Assembly: GCA_020466095.1 (NCBI GenBank)
Contig: CM035808.1
Location: 20,820,980 to 20,884,979 of the forward strand
DNA length: 64,000 nt
Direction of reading: 5' to 3'
DNA from: Chlorops oryzae
Lineage: Eukaryota > Arthropoda > Insecta > Diptera > Chloropidae
Position numbers and translations under genes: made by a program. Of the stretch, positions 37,001 through 47,700 are shown one piece after another. Each line of letters starts with the position of its first letter. The stretch's first letter is position 1. Under the pieces are notes generated by a model. It did no database searches. It was not told the DNA's origin and worked only from the letters and a program-made list of their open reading frames with translations.

Positions 37001-38074
37001 GTTAGACAAATCACTAAATGATTTCTTCTATGTAGCTTTATAAAAGTTTGGAACAAGCGAAAGAAGCTGTTGAGAAACTGAAAGCTGAACTATATCCTCA
37101 AATTGCGAATTTGCAGACAGACGGCTCCAATGAGAATAGTCTTGATACAATACGAGAAGACAGCGAACTGGATGATCAAGTAAAAGAGAATTATTCGGCC
37201 TGATTATGTATTCCGACGGATCGAATCCGTTCGGATTGAAAAAACTCTTTTTCGTTCATAAAAATTTGAAAAATCCGAACAGATTCGATCCGTCGGAATA
37301 CATAATCAGGCCGATTACATTATTTTTTTTTTTTTTGGCAAGAATATTTTTTGAACGCTTCGTTCGCAGGCATCCGATTACTCCTCGACAGACGATCAAG
37401 AACGTGGACGTGGCTCAATTGGACTCGATGATGATGAATTCAATGCTGCTGAATCTACAGCAGCGGATCAAGCCACTGGAACAGATTGGACTGAAAGCGA
37501 ATGTATGCCTGAAGAGTGTGAACCGCGAGTCATCGAAAAAACAAAAGAGGACATCGAATTTGAGCATATGTTTGAAAAAATGGCTGCAGATAGTTATCAA
37601 GAACGTCTCAAGGAGACGGTCAAACCGAATACAAAAGATATTCCAGTCCCCATGATGGTTCGCCACAACAATAAGAAAACGAATGATAATTTGAGTGGTG
37701 GGCAAACTGGCAGTTTGGCACAACTGGCAAAAATTAGTACTACTTCTGAAAATACCGAAACCACCGATGTCGTACCGTTTGTCCTAATGGTACGCGGTGG
37801 CAAAGGTGGAAAGCAGCAGTTTAAACAATTCGCGGCTCCTGTTGATTCACAATTGGCAATTAATTTGAAATTGCAAGAAGAGAAAATACGCGAAGAGAAG
37901 GAGAAAGTAAAACGATTGACACTTAATATTACGGAGCGTATAGAACAGGAAGACTATCAAGAGTCATTGCTGCAATCGCAGCGATCAATGACTCAAGGAC
38001 ACTATCAACGTCCAAATAAACCAAAGTTTAAGCATCAGAAAGGAGCTCCCGATGCTGATCTTATCTTCCACTGA
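34089..38074 (+). CDS. Upf2: Regulator of nonsense transcripts 2 (Upf2), about 1180 aa, with one frame break
   Basis: Core nonsense-mediated-decay factor that bridges Upf1 and Upf3 at the exon junction complex. Exons on the plus strand: 34089-34271, 34338-35043, 35110-36759, 36817-36970, 37036-37179 and 37370-38074. The acidic N-terminus leads into a first MIF4G domain in exon 2. A second MIF4G domain (LSSLNNCVNKEL, RLDLLPFLSRFVA, INIESKIKIVRFIGE-type blocks) and a third (DYFLIFFQHYYWFKKS, LFPILVDHMYRDCLTALRPK) follow, then the acidic Upf1-binding tail ending in basic residues. These blocks match animal Upf2 in order. Oddity: exon 3 runs in one frame to a TAG at 35553-35555 and continues in another frame from about 35552. 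A single base, or a 98/101-nt intron from 35458, would reconcile them. The break lies in the variable linker, so the gene may still be functional. Confidence 0.92.
35458..35558 (+). other. Frame discontinuity in Upf2 exon 3
   Basis: Upstream the frame encodes an acidic linker ending ...EERHAPKVL and then TAG at 35553-35555. The conserved second MIF4G part starts in the next frame (VAVDKIGNALMEAG). One extra base near 35545 would give a continuous protein. A GTGATA donor at 35458 with acceptor TAG at 35555 (98 nt) or CAG at 35558 (101 nt) also restores frame. Against an intron, the stretch is coding-like (Asp/Glu/Ser-rich, not AT-rich) and has no pyrimidine tract. A sequencing or assembly indel seems the simplest reading. 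Confidence 0.6.
37196..37313. repeat. 42-bp inverted repeat (hairpin) inside the last Upf2 intron
   Basis: Arms 37196-37237 and 37272-37313 are complementary over 42 bp with one mismatch, which would be a G-U pair in the transcript. The loop is 34 nt. It occupies most of the 190-nt intron 37180-37369 and begins 16 nt after the 5' splice site (CAA|GTAAAA). It is probably a small fold-back transposon. A stem this stable could bring the two splice sites together or mask the donor. Confidence 0.9.
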
Positions 38075-38871
38075 CCATTTCAGTAAGATAAGCTGAAACT
38101 TCTTCTCCTCCTCACTGGGATGGTTTCCCCACGGGCGGAAAGATAAATCCATGTTGCTCAAACCGCAGGATAATAAGGCGATGATTCTTTTGCAAATCTT
38201 GCAACAATATTTCCGCTTTGCATGGCTGGGACGAAACATGTTTGGAATGCACAGTCCTTAAAGATCGAGTTTGATATTCCAGCAGCTTAAAAATATGTGA
38301 TGTAGAGTAAAGAAAGTCTCTGAATGCGTAAACTCTAAAATTTTAAATGATTTTTTGTTTTTAATTGCTTCCTCTATAGATGCTTCCGAGTTAAAAAAAA
38401 AAAAGAAATTAATAAATGACTTCAAATGGAAAGTAATTATTTAAATTATGAATTTCTAATTGTTATGGAAAATTATATGAAATAAAAAAAATGCAATCAT
38501 TGAACCCGTATACGGATACTTGAGGTTCTTCTACTTTATTCAATCGATAAAAAATATGTTCTACAATTAGTTGAATATCAAGGAGGCAAGTAAACTTACA
38601 GGAAATAAGTGCGTTCAGAGAGGAGAAAACAAGTTTCTAGCGAGAAATAAGTTTCCATCCTGGCTTCAACAAAGTCATGCATAAGCTCCTGAGTTTGATT
38701 TGGTTGAACTCGAAGACCTCGGACTGTTAGATGCTCTCACTATCAGATGATTCACGACAAACCAAGACTTATTTTTTTTTTATATGAATTCCTTCTTATT
38801 TCTACGAGGCATTATCTTAATTTTATTGAAAGCGTTTCCTTCTGATTTCTACGAGTCACGTTCTTAATATT
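38075..38871. other. Upf2 3' flank
   Basis: Contains likely Upf2 3' UTR. AATAAA words follow at 38410-38415 and 38481-38486. No other gene is seen. Confidence 0.4.
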
Positions 38872-40142
38872 CAGGAGTTTTATGGAAATCAATAGTTGTC
38901 AGAATCGGTTTTGAAAACATCATTTGTTTTGTGCAGGTGTCTGAAATCGAATATGGGTTTTGGTAACGGTATTTTTTTTTTTTTCGAAAAATGAAGCCGT
39001 CTCTCAAATCCATAATTGATTTGCAAGACACCTGCAAAAAACCAGACTTGGGAGTAATCAATTACATTTGGTAATTAATTATATATGCAATTACAATTTC
39101 AAGTAATTTGTAATTGAAAATATTCAATTTACAAATTACAAGTAATTGTAATTGAAATATTTTGTAATTGAATTACTGTAATCCAAAATTTATAATTGAA
39201 AAGCAAAGTAATCGAACGAATATTTGTAATGGATTACATTTACTAGTAATTAGCAACTATTCAAGTAATCAATTACAATAATTTTTTCTTTTATGCTAAA
39301 TACAAAAATATATCCATACATGCAGATGTTTTTTCTTGATGTCACATGATAAAAAAAATTTTTTTTTTTCAATACAACCGATTTTAACAGATTTCTTCGA
39401 CGGAAGGAGCAAATAGGAGCCGAAATAAGTAACTAGCATTCGATCCGAAAATCAAAAATGCCGAAATAGTGTACTCTAGTAATCGCTGCTTGCAAACTAA
39501 TTCCTCCTTTTTTGTAAGAGATCTCTGAAAAAAATTATGACCATCGATTTTTTTAAAATTTCAAAATTTTCATCGCTTAATTTTTGACGTCGGGGTTGTG
39601 ATACAATGCCAGCGTATGAAAAAAGAAATATAGAGGCTTATTATAAAAGTCTACATCGTGTTGATAGTTGACAAATATATACATTTTGATATGAAGAAAT
39701 GTCAAATTTATCAACTATCAACACGATGTATACTTTTAAAATAAGCCCCATAGCTAAAATCGTTCCAGCCCCATAATGGTATAGCGAGCTATATGTAATT
39801 GCAGAAAAATGTGTAATTAATTACATTTTCGTTTCAAATTACTTCGCAATAGTAATAGATTACAACTTTCTGAAGGATCACATTTTAATGGATTACTAAT
39901 CCAATTACAAAAGTAATTTGAATTAATTTTAATTGAAATTTTAAATTACATGTAATTGAAATTAATGTAATTGAAAAAATTTCAATTAGAATTACTTTTA
40001 ATTGTTTTTTTTCAATTTCCAATTACAGATTACTTGTAATTGTAATTGAAAGAAATGTAATCCCAAAATACCCAAGTCTGCAAAAAACTAATGATATTTT
40101 CAAAACCGATGCTGACAAATATTGATTTCCATAACACCCCTG
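38872..40142. mobile_element. Fold-back element interrupted by a hAT-like insertion
   Basis: Left arm 38872-39042 begins CAGGAGTTTTATGGAAATCA. The right arm 40089-40142 ends TGATTTCCATAACACCCCTG. The arms pair over about 70 bp (TCGGTTTTGAAAA core), and GCAGGTGTCT/AGACACCTGC pair nearer the loop. Removing 39043-40088 restores a compact element of about 225 bp. No exact target duplication was found for the outer element. Confidence 0.78.
39043..40080. mobile_element. hAT-like non-autonomous element, 1038 bp, with exact 8-bp target duplication
   Basis: The termini CAGACTTGGG and CCCAAGTCTG are flanked by CAAAAAAC at 39035-39042 and 40081-40088. Both ends are packed with alternating TAATTAC/AATTGTAATT motifs in both orientations, giving extensive self-pairing. 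The centre (39330-39800) is ordinary AT-rich DNA with a small inverted repeat at 39640-39745 (CATCGTGTTGATAGTTGA and complement). No transposase frame is present. Confidence 0.9.
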
Positions 40143-40399
40143 ATTAATAGGGTTTCTTCTTGTTTTTACGGTTTATACACTAAATTTTATTGAACAGGAA
40201 TTCCCCCTAAAATTTATACGGAGCTGATGGATAATATCAATAGAGAATCCTTCTAAGCTTTGTTCTAATTCATAGGGTATTTTATGTGGTATTTTGGCTA
40301 TGTTTAGTTCTCAATTAACTTGAAAGAAATAACTTTGCAATCAGTCAAAGTAAAACTAAAATAAACAGTAGCAATCTGGCCATAGACTTCTTTGATTCG

Positions 40400-41786
40400 A
40401 ATCACCATTCTCAAAAGAATTTGTTTCCCTTGTGTAGACTTCGTATTCAAAATGTTAATGTATAAATACAGTCTCCTTAACTCGAATTTTCAATAACTAA
40501 CTATTTGTGGATCTTAATGTGGGCTATCTTTGTTCAAAGTTAATGAATTTTTGTCTTAAATAATATTTTTTATTAATTATAATAAAACTTAGGGAAATTA
40601 CACAAAATACAAAAATTTGTTTAGTATAAACGTCAGTACGAATTAAAAAAAAGAATTATATAAACATACGTGTTAATAGTTTCGATCGAATTCCGTTTAA
40701 ATATTAGATACACAAGCTTCTTTTTTCTCAACTCAACTCAAACTTTGAGTTCGCGCGTTAAAAATTATTTAAAAATAAGAAGTTTTAAGAGTGAGACTAG
40801 TTATCTAAAGATTTGCCGCGTGGTTTAATAAATTCATTTGAATTTATCAAAAGAAAAAATATAAAAATAAAATAAAAATATTAAAAGACAAAAAACAATT
40901 TTGGAAAGCTTCTTAAAAGCAACTTAAGTAAATGACATATAACTAGGGTCAAACATTAAATTCTTAATTCTAGGGTGAATACATAAAGAAAACGTACAAA
41001 GCGCAAACGCTATTTCTTCAAAAAATAAAAAAAAAAACTTAAATTATAAATAAAAAAATATTTAAAAAATAAATTTGTTGCAAACTATAACGAACACTTC
41101 ACGTTAAAAAAAATAAAAAACTTATTTCGATACAATTGCTTCGATAGTTTGTTTCTTTGTAAAATTCCCTTAAAGTAGATACTGTAAAAGTGTTTTAAAA
41201 ATTTTTGGGCACTTATTGCATGTTTTGTTGCGTTTAAGTTTCTTCGGCACATTTAAAACTTAAGCTAACCTTACTGAAAGCAAGGACACTTCGTTTTAAA
41301 TGTCATATCGAATTGTATAGGCACAGTTTAACCTGATTTATGTATATTGATTCACGTTCTTGGTTAAATATTCAAATTTTCTTTTTCTTCTTCTTAAAAA
41401 GAAGTCCTTAAAAACGTTAATAAATTTTCTTGAAGGCACTTTCTTTTTTAAAGCACGTTCAAATTCTTCGTGTTATCAAAAAACTGTACAAAAAATGAAG
41501 TTGAATAAAAAAATTTTTCGATTATCAACAGGTGAAAACATCTTTGAACAGCTAAACCTTACGACAGCTTAAAAAATTAATGGCAGTACGGCCGCAGATG
41601 AATTGCCTTCAAAAATCGTAGTTATTTCCATAATTCTGAGTCCTAGTAGATTGATTTTCTTTTAGATTCTGTGTTTTTCTTTTCGAAGTGAATTAATGAA
41701 AATAATTATAAAAAAAAAGGTCCTGCTGGTTTTATGGCAATTCAATGTTCGTACATCAACGACAAATGTGTAAGCTAGTTCTCAGT
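40400..41786 (-). other. Probable 3' UTR region of mys
   Basis: This very AT-rich stretch directly downstream of the mys stop codon has no open frame I would defend. Several TTTATT-type words, which read AATAAA on the minus strand, occur here (for example near 40570), but I cannot choose the used polyadenylation site. The extent is an inference. Confidence 0.3.
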
Positions 41787-44700
41787 TTATTTTCCAGCCG
41801 CATATGTCGGGTTCTTAAATGTGGAAGTTGCTTGCTTGTAGATGGGATTTTCGCCCTGAAGAGAAAAGAAAATATATTTTTGTAATCAGAAATTTAACAT
41901 TGTTATAAAAAAACAATAGGAGGTCAATTATAACGATCAATGTCGAATTTTACTGGTCTCCATGTAGAAACTCGATCATCACTCACCGTATCCCATTTGG
42001 CGTTCATACGTTCCTTTTCGAAGCGTGCGAACTCTCGCCTATCGTGAATGGTTGTAAGCAGTTTCCATAGCAATAGTATGGCCAAACCGACCAAAACAAT
42101 AGCCGCAATCACACCCAAGACAATGCCCAACATGAAAACTTTCGGTGGACATTCAAGTTTTTCCTCTGCATGGACCACTACTTCATTGCCGTCTTCGGAG
42201 TATTTGAAAACATACTTGCAATCATCTTCATCGTAGAACATGCATAAATGTTCATTCTTCTTCTCGTCGATTACGACTTTCTCTACACCGATAGGTGTGA
42301 ATGTACAATTCGCCATACATTCCTGCTTTTCTTTCACCGGAAGATTTTGGGCTATTTGACAATGTACACAATCTTTAAGGCTCTGACAGCGTCCCGAACA
42401 AGTTGGACACTTTTCGCAATATTTTCCAGAATAACGTCCCTCTTCAGTGGATTTACACCTTTGTAAAGGACAGGCAGGAGAAAAGTTCGTTATAAATAAT
42501 TCAATTTTTTTTTTTTTTCCGTTTGAACTCATTGTGTATACTTACTTGCATTGACCGCACTGGCATTCGCCGTGTCCTGAACAAATCTCGCCCTTAGGTG
42601 GCATACATGGCTCTTTCGATTTTAAGCAATCGCAAGCCGGACCTTCCCACTCGGGCAGACAATGACATTGACCGCATTCGCATATGCCATGATCAGGACC
42701 AGAGCACAGCAGCTGATTGTTAAGCACACAATGATTGTTATCACATTCGCAGTATTTTCCATAGAAATGTGGTTCGCATTTACATTTTCCACAGACGCAA
42801 GTACCTTGTCCGGAGCAATCTACTGTAGTTGTATTATCCTTGCGACAGCCGAAATCATTCTTGCTTGTATGCAAATCGGTTGAATTGCATTCACAAATAT
42901 TACCATCGTGTGCATCATCGCAAACGCAAATGCCGCACATGTATGTGCCGAAGCCACTGCATTTCTGCGATTTCTCTTCGTAGGTCTTATAGCCGGGTCG
43001 TTCGCAATCACAAGAGCAGAGCATAGTCAGGTCAATAATTAGAGATTCATTTAAACCAACTGGATAAATCTGAATGTATTGCTTCCAATCGCGTGGGTCC
43101 GGTGGGCATGAAGTTATCAAAATCTCGGCCGTAAAGCTAACTTCGTCACCGACTTTCAATCCATCACACTTTGAGGTTTGTTTCTCCGGTCCACCCGTTA
43201 GACATGCAGAGTAGTAGGTTATTTTTACATGGTTTGTAGCATTGTCTTTCATTTCGACCGACGATGATATCTTGCCATATTCAGCTTCAACCAATTCGAC
43301 AACATTCGATGAATCGTTTGAGAGTATAGCCGCTGATGAGCCTTCAATGTGTTGTGATAATTTTTGATACACCGAATGCTGACTCTGGGTAACAGCAAAA
43401 ATAATATTAATCGAATTCTCTTTGACTTTCTGATTGATTTGTGATATGCTGGGATAATCTTGTTCTGTCGATTCGGTATATAATCCATGCGAATCCAAAT
43501 GGCAATCACCATCATTTGGAGTTATAACGCCGCCGAGCTATTTCGGAACAAAAAGATATGAAGAAAATTGTAAAAATATTTAGAGAGACTCACTTTGCCA
43601 TCGCCAGCATAATGGAAGCCAGCATCAGTCGAGAAGACCAACAATCGACGTGCCTGTTCTCGCCAGCCGATATGTTGACGGCATGCAATGGCTTGCATAA
43701 TGGCATCAAATCCACCTTCGGGTGCATCCAAATTACCAGAGACAGCAGCATTTCTTACTTCCGTCTGTTCGAGATAAAATTATGATTAGATTTGTTTCCA
43801 AAAAAAAAAAGTCTTTTTAGCTTGGAGCAATATTGGTACACTCTCGGAGCAAATAAAATCGGTTAATTGTATTTTTTCGCAGTCAAAAGAAAGTAAGCCA
43901 GGTCAGTTGGTTATGTTTTTTATTAGCATTGCCCAATTAAATAGGAATTTTAACTATTAGTGCTTAGCAATTAGCTGAAATTATTGTTGAATTTTTGGCC
44001 TTGGAATCGATTATATGGAAAATATTTCTTTGTCCATCCAAATTTCGAATAATGCTCGGTCGAAGCATTAAGCTGTCTATCACAATCCATTAAGAGCAAC
44101 CGAAAGAAATATAGACAAACAACAAAAAAGACACACACTTTATTTTGACACTTTCGCGGGCGGAGTGTAGATCAATTTTGGGTGTTAAAACCGGTCATAG
44201 TCTTCTAGGTGCCCACGCACTCAAGCAGACGCCGATGCGTGCAGAAGATGCTCTAAACCCGGGACACGAGAAACCGTCGAGCATATTTTCTGTCACTGGC
44301 CGGCTTTTGCTAGGACGAGACTACAACTGTTTAGAGAACCATGGCTCGTGGACTCTAACTCTATGACGGAGTGCAACCTCTCTACTCTCCTAAATTTCGC
44401 GAAGAGGACTGGCATGTTTCGGTAATCATGCGTCTTCAAACCTAACTCAACGATATCCCGGTTAAGGATCACACAAGTATGATGGCTATGGAACCTTTTG
44501 TTCTATGCTTGGTCTCACTGACCAACCAGATTAACCTAACCTAATATTCTAGAAGAGAAAACGAATTTGGCATTTGGAGGCGGTCCATCCAATTAAAGTT
44601 GAAAAAAAAACGAATAATAAATAAAAAAAATTGAATGAAATTTGTAAAATAATTAATTGACTTTAAAAATTGCATGCCATTAAAATTAAATTTTATATCA

Positions 44701-47700
44701 TGGCCAGGAGTATCGCTATTCTGAGGAATTTACATTTCTTAAGGTTCCCGAAACTATAATTTTTTGACAACAAAATAAACCGATTTGGAGGAAGATATTC
44801 AATGCACATCTCAACGTGGGATTTGTTAGAATCATTAAATCATTATTTTTCCGACTGCAACTGATTACATGTCATAACATAACCTCAAATTAATTTTTTT
44901 TTTTTTTTTTGAAAAATCACCTTAAAACGTTTTGAAAAGTCGCAGCAAGAGTGTACCAAAATTTTTTTTACAATAGAAGTCAATAATTAGAAAAAATTTG
45001 CCACAAAACATTACAACAAATGTGTTATGACTAAATGGCATGAAATAAAAAAATTTCATATCGCATGCGATTAGTTTTTTTTTTTGCATAATATGTATGA
45101 CAGCGGGCATTAGTAGGACCAACTAGAGAAGCTGAAGCTCACAATTCAATTACATGCCAGAATAAAAACAAACAAACCATAACCACATAACAACATACGA
45201 CTAAAACATCAACCAACAACAAAAAGAAAGTGTGTTGAAATTTTGTTTTTATTTTTAGAAGTGAAAAAAGGGTAACTCGAACTTTGGAACGGAACGGGTT
45301 GGATTTAGTAGGTTGAACATCTTCGTCGAAAACTTACGGAGAAATGATATGTATCCGTGCTTAGTCTCATGACGTTCATGAAGCCATATGGTCTGGCGCA
45401 ACCCGAACATGGTTCTCTTAAGCTGTATGTTTTTTTTTTTTTTTTTGTTTTTCATACGAGTTTCAGATTTGAATTGCGTTTATGCAGAGGATGAAAAGTA
45501 TGCAAGCATAGAAATGAATATGCATAATAGATAGAGTACAGAAGAGAAAGAAAAGAGAACAAAGAGAATGCAAGATATAAAAACAAAATAAAATCTTTTT
45601 TTTTTTTAGTGCAAATTTTGAATTTCGGTTTTTCTTCCATTTCGATTCAAAATGGGCATAAAATGTATATCGATTATTAAAACACTTAAATCACACTTAA
45701 CCAGAGTTGCTTACCAAACATACAACCGATACAAAAAAAAAAAAAAAAAAAATTAGGTACTTAGAGATAATAGATAATATAAATTCTTATGTAGATGTAG
45801 GTATATGCGCATATGCTGAAAGTACAATCTTCTTCTATCCAATCTCTGACCAATATTGATTACCAATCAATAGTAGTAAAAAAATTATACCAAAATACAA
45901 AGTGCAAAAAATCACAAAAAAAATACAAGATAAAAACGTAAAACGATAAATAAACACAACAACAAAAGACAAACAAACAAGCAATTTGCAAATGTTAAAG
46001 TAAAGTAAAAAAAAGTCAGCATATTACTGAGTGTCTTTTGAAAAGGAGAGCTAAGCTTATACAGTGTACTCTCTCTTGAGCGTACACCTATGGGACCTAA
46101 AAATATGTCCGCTTAACAGGGGTGTCCGTTTAAGAGTGGCAGGAACACTAGACCTTTCCCAAAAAGTGTCCTCTTAAGAGGAGTATCCGCGATGAGAATA
46201 CTGATAATACTGATAAATAATTCTCGAAATCATAGTCATTTCAAAATGCAAGTTTCAGTAAAAAATAGCCTTGGCACTGCTTCAAAACATAATAGTCTGT
46301 TAATTTAGAATGTGCAGTTTAAATGTCAGTGAAAACACTTAAATTTTGTTTTAATCCGGCAAGCTCTGCTCAAAATTTCAAAGACACCAGATTGCTGATT
46401 ATTAATATAAAAAATATAATAAATAAATCAAAAATAAATTAATGAAAAAAATATTTGCTTAACTATGCAAAAAGATCTTTTTCTGAATGCATACGAAACT
46501 ATGATGTGAATAAATAAGTAATTGAGAATTACCACGTACGACAAAAACATAAATAAATAAATACACATATACATACAGACATATGAAGCATACATAATAA
46601 ATAGATATTGTATGAGGTGTGAGTCCATTGAATAAGAGTACAAATTTTTGTTTAAAACCAGCGACAAGTATTGGATTATTATTATTAAAAAAAAAAAAAA
46701 AACACAAATTCTTACACTGAAGGCCGACGTATCGTTGGTCAAGGCCATGTGGTTTCGATAACCGTAAGGAGCCTCACATCCAGAGCAGGGTTGTAAGAGT
46801 CTGTTGTGTTACGTTTTTATACGATCATTAAATTAATTGTTTTAAAAATTAAATCGTGGGATGATGTTTGTTGCATTTCCAAAAATTGAGAACAAAAAAT
46901 TTCATTTCCAAAAACAAAAGTAAAAAAGAATTTTTATTTGATTAGTAAAAAAAAGGTTGGAATTAAAGTCAGAATTCGAACAAAAAATAAAAGATAAAAA
47001 CAACCATTTATAAATGTGAACAAAGCAAAATGTAATGAAAAAAATTAGATGGACAATATTAATGCGAGAAATTTGTTCAAACAAAATGTTAAAATAATTT
47101 AGTGATTTTTTTTTTTAAATATGTTAAGCCTGAAATCCACTATAGACATTTTTACGTAGAGAAAAGAGTGTAGATTGCAGAGAATCTACGTTTTTGCGCA
47201 CCCTGTAGACCGTCTCGACGATTCTACAGCTCTACTTAGAGCTGCCATGGACATACTTCGAGTAGAGTTTTACTATGTGCTCCACGACTTTTTTCACTGC
47301 AAAATTAATTTTCTCTACTTTAGAGTCATAGAGAAAACATTCATTTGCATTGAAAAGAGTCGTGGAGTACATAGAAGAGCTCTGCTCTAAATATGTCGAC
47401 GGCAGCTCTACGTACTACGTACGCTACTCTTCATTCTTTTCTCTACGTAAATCTCTATAGTGGATTTCAGGCTTAACTTAAGTCTAGGGTTGACCGGTTT
47501 GTGTCGCATTTGAGTTTTCGCAGTTTTCGATCAATCCACATTAATATTCTTCTAAACTTCTCTCATTCGAGTTCTTGAAGTATCATTATTGTTATTATTA
47601 TTTATTAGCAAAAAGAATAGCAATTCTATATATATATATATAAGTTTACTGGATCTAATGCTACGAGATAATTAATAATAGGAAATAATTTATATTCTTG

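Noticed and set aside
41924..41986. Alternative mys C-terminus [20 protein letters not shown]
   Set aside because: It is read through the donor GTGAGT at 41986. The spliced form gives the conserved GENPIYKQ tail with both NPxY motifs.
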